Shown one piece after another: positions 15,740-16,073 of a DNA stretch of 16,073 nucleotides. Every line of letters begins with the position of its first letter. Position 1 is the stretch's first letter. Source of the stretch: an uncultured Roseburia sp. (GTDB taxonomy: Bacteria > Bacillota_A > Clostridia > Lachnospirales > Lachnospiraceae); assembly GCA_900753715.1 (NCBI GenBank), contig CAAEAE010000154.1:1-16073 (forward strand), written 5' to 3'. Under the pieces are notes generated by a model that was given only the letters and a program-made list of their open reading frames with translations, made no database searches and was not told the DNA's origin. The position numbers were made by a program, and so were the translations under genes.

Positions 15740-15768
15740 ATTCTACTTGATTTCTCCCGTTTTGGCAA
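15740..15768 (-). promoter_or_regulatory. Promoter of the methyltransferase/GGDEF-EAL operon
   Basis: Minus-strand -35 TTGCCA (15763-15768), 17 bp, -10 TAGAAT (15740-15745); the -10 lies 31 bp before the ATG at 15709. Spacing and hexamers are good sigma-A type. No terminator is seen between the two genes that follow, so it should drive both. Confidence 0.75.
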
Positions 15769-15837
15769 TACCGCCGCTGTCAATATCTTCCATCTTTCCC
15801 AAGCTCCGTTTCCTAATCTGCTTCTTTGTTTTTGGTA

Positions 15838-15863
15838 AAATTGTACAATTTAAAATACAATTT
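15838..15863. promoter_or_regulatory. AAATTGTACAATTT palindrome plus half-site, candidate operator
   Basis: A perfect 14-bp palindrome, AAATTGTACAATTT (15838-15851), is followed 4 bp later by a further half-site TACAATTT (15856-15863). It lies just upstream of the -35 box of the rightward gene and about 70 bp upstream of the leftward operon's promoter. It could bind a dimeric regulator; none is identified. Confidence 0.4.
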
Positions 15864-15868
15864 TTTGG

Positions 15869-15897
15869 TTGATTTTCCGATATTGCAGTGGTATACT
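15869..15897 (+). promoter_or_regulatory. Promoter of the rightward gene at 15976
   Basis: Plus-strand -35 TTGATT (15869-15874), 17 bp, -10 TATACT (15892-15897). A start near 15904 would give a 5'UTR of about 72 nt. That leader begins almost at once with an inverted repeat, CCTGAGG (15907-15913) and CCTCAGG (15942-15948), which can close a stem at the 5' end of the mRNA. Confidence 0.72.
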
Positions 15898-15975
15898 CGT
15901 ATCGAACCTGAGGATATGAAAAGTTTTTCCGAGTAATCTTTCCTCAGGAAATCTATAAAGAAAGAAGGTGTGCAT

Positions 15976-16073
15976 ATGTCTTATGCAATCGATCCTGCAA
16001 TGTCTTTTGCGGAAGTCATTCTCTTTTATGAGAAATACATTGACGAAACAAGAGCCAAAGGCAAAACTCCAGT
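15976..16073 (+). CDS. Unidentified protein, N-terminal fragment (runs off window)
   Basis: The open frame starts at ATG 15976 and continues 32 codons to the window edge (MSYAIDPAMSFAEVILFYEK...). The start is supported by AGAAGGTG 5-6 nt upstream and by a good promoter 79 bp upstream. The fragment is amphipathic, with no signal peptide. Too little is present to name a family. Confidence 0.65.
   Translation, partial: MSYAIDPAMSFAEVILFYEKYIDETRAKGKTP

Noticed and set aside
15694..15800. Tiny minus-strand frame ending ...GGIAKTGEIK before the methyltransferase promoter
   Set aside because: Only 16 codons from its ATG, no good ribosome binding site, and it overlaps the -35/-10 boxes of the operon promoter.

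Overview
The window looks like a chromosomal segment of a Clostridia/Firmicutes genome, most likely a gut Lachnospiraceae. The reasons are the AddA/AddB (not RecBCD) recombination nuclease, AGGAGG-type ribosome binding sites before most genes, TTGACA/TATAAT-type promoters with 17-bp spacers, and family variants (Maf, the HEAT/THUMP-like methyltransferase, the Rpn-type remnant) that I associate with that family. No rRNA, tRNA, CRISPR array or intact transposon is visible.

Layout. (a) 1-8079, minus strand: addB > addA > maf > a small hypothetical gene, tightly packed (4-bp overlap, then gaps of 33 and 37 bp). This is a DNA-repair/housekeeping operon. (b) 8162-8891, minus strand: a complete type III toxin-antitoxin locus directly upstream of addB. 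In transcript order it has a near-consensus promoter (TTGATA-17-TATAAT) with a (GT)n tract in its spacer, a 5' hairpin, two 52-nt tandem repeats that can fold as an H-type pseudoknot (the RNA antitoxin), an intrinsic terminator, a strong ribosome binding site, and a 159-aa AT-rich endoribonuclease-toxin gene. I see no terminator after the toxin and no clear separate addB promoter, so addBA may receive read-through. (c) 9025-9495, plus strand: ybaK, a Cys-tRNA(Pro) deacylase, divergent from the toxin locus. (d) 9475-9922: a decayed stretch with the C-terminal remnant of an Rpn/PD-(D/E)XK transposase-like gene and a REP-like GGGGACA...TGTCCCC palindrome. (e) 9923-10951, minus strand: a secreted protein with two Ig-like repeats and an NPCBM-like C-terminus, divergent from a small XRE-family regulator (11126-11455, plus strand). 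The intergenic region holds two pairs of direct repeats with 22-bp spacing, candidate operators. (f) 11464-11520: a long bidirectional terminator hairpin between convergent genes. (g) 11553-15768, minus strand: a two-gene operon with its own promoter, encoding a HEAT-repeat plus RNA-methyltransferase-like protein and, 5 bp downstream, an 881-aa GAF-PAS-GGDEF-EAL c-di-GMP enzyme. (h) 15838-16073, plus strand: a palindrome, a TTGATT-17-TATACT promoter, a 5'UTR inverted repeat and the start of a gene that runs off the window.

The most notable element is the type III toxin-antitoxin system. The class is known, so the novelty lies in the details: a 52-nt repeat, only two repeats, a slippage-prone promoter spacer, and its place at the head of the addBA operon.
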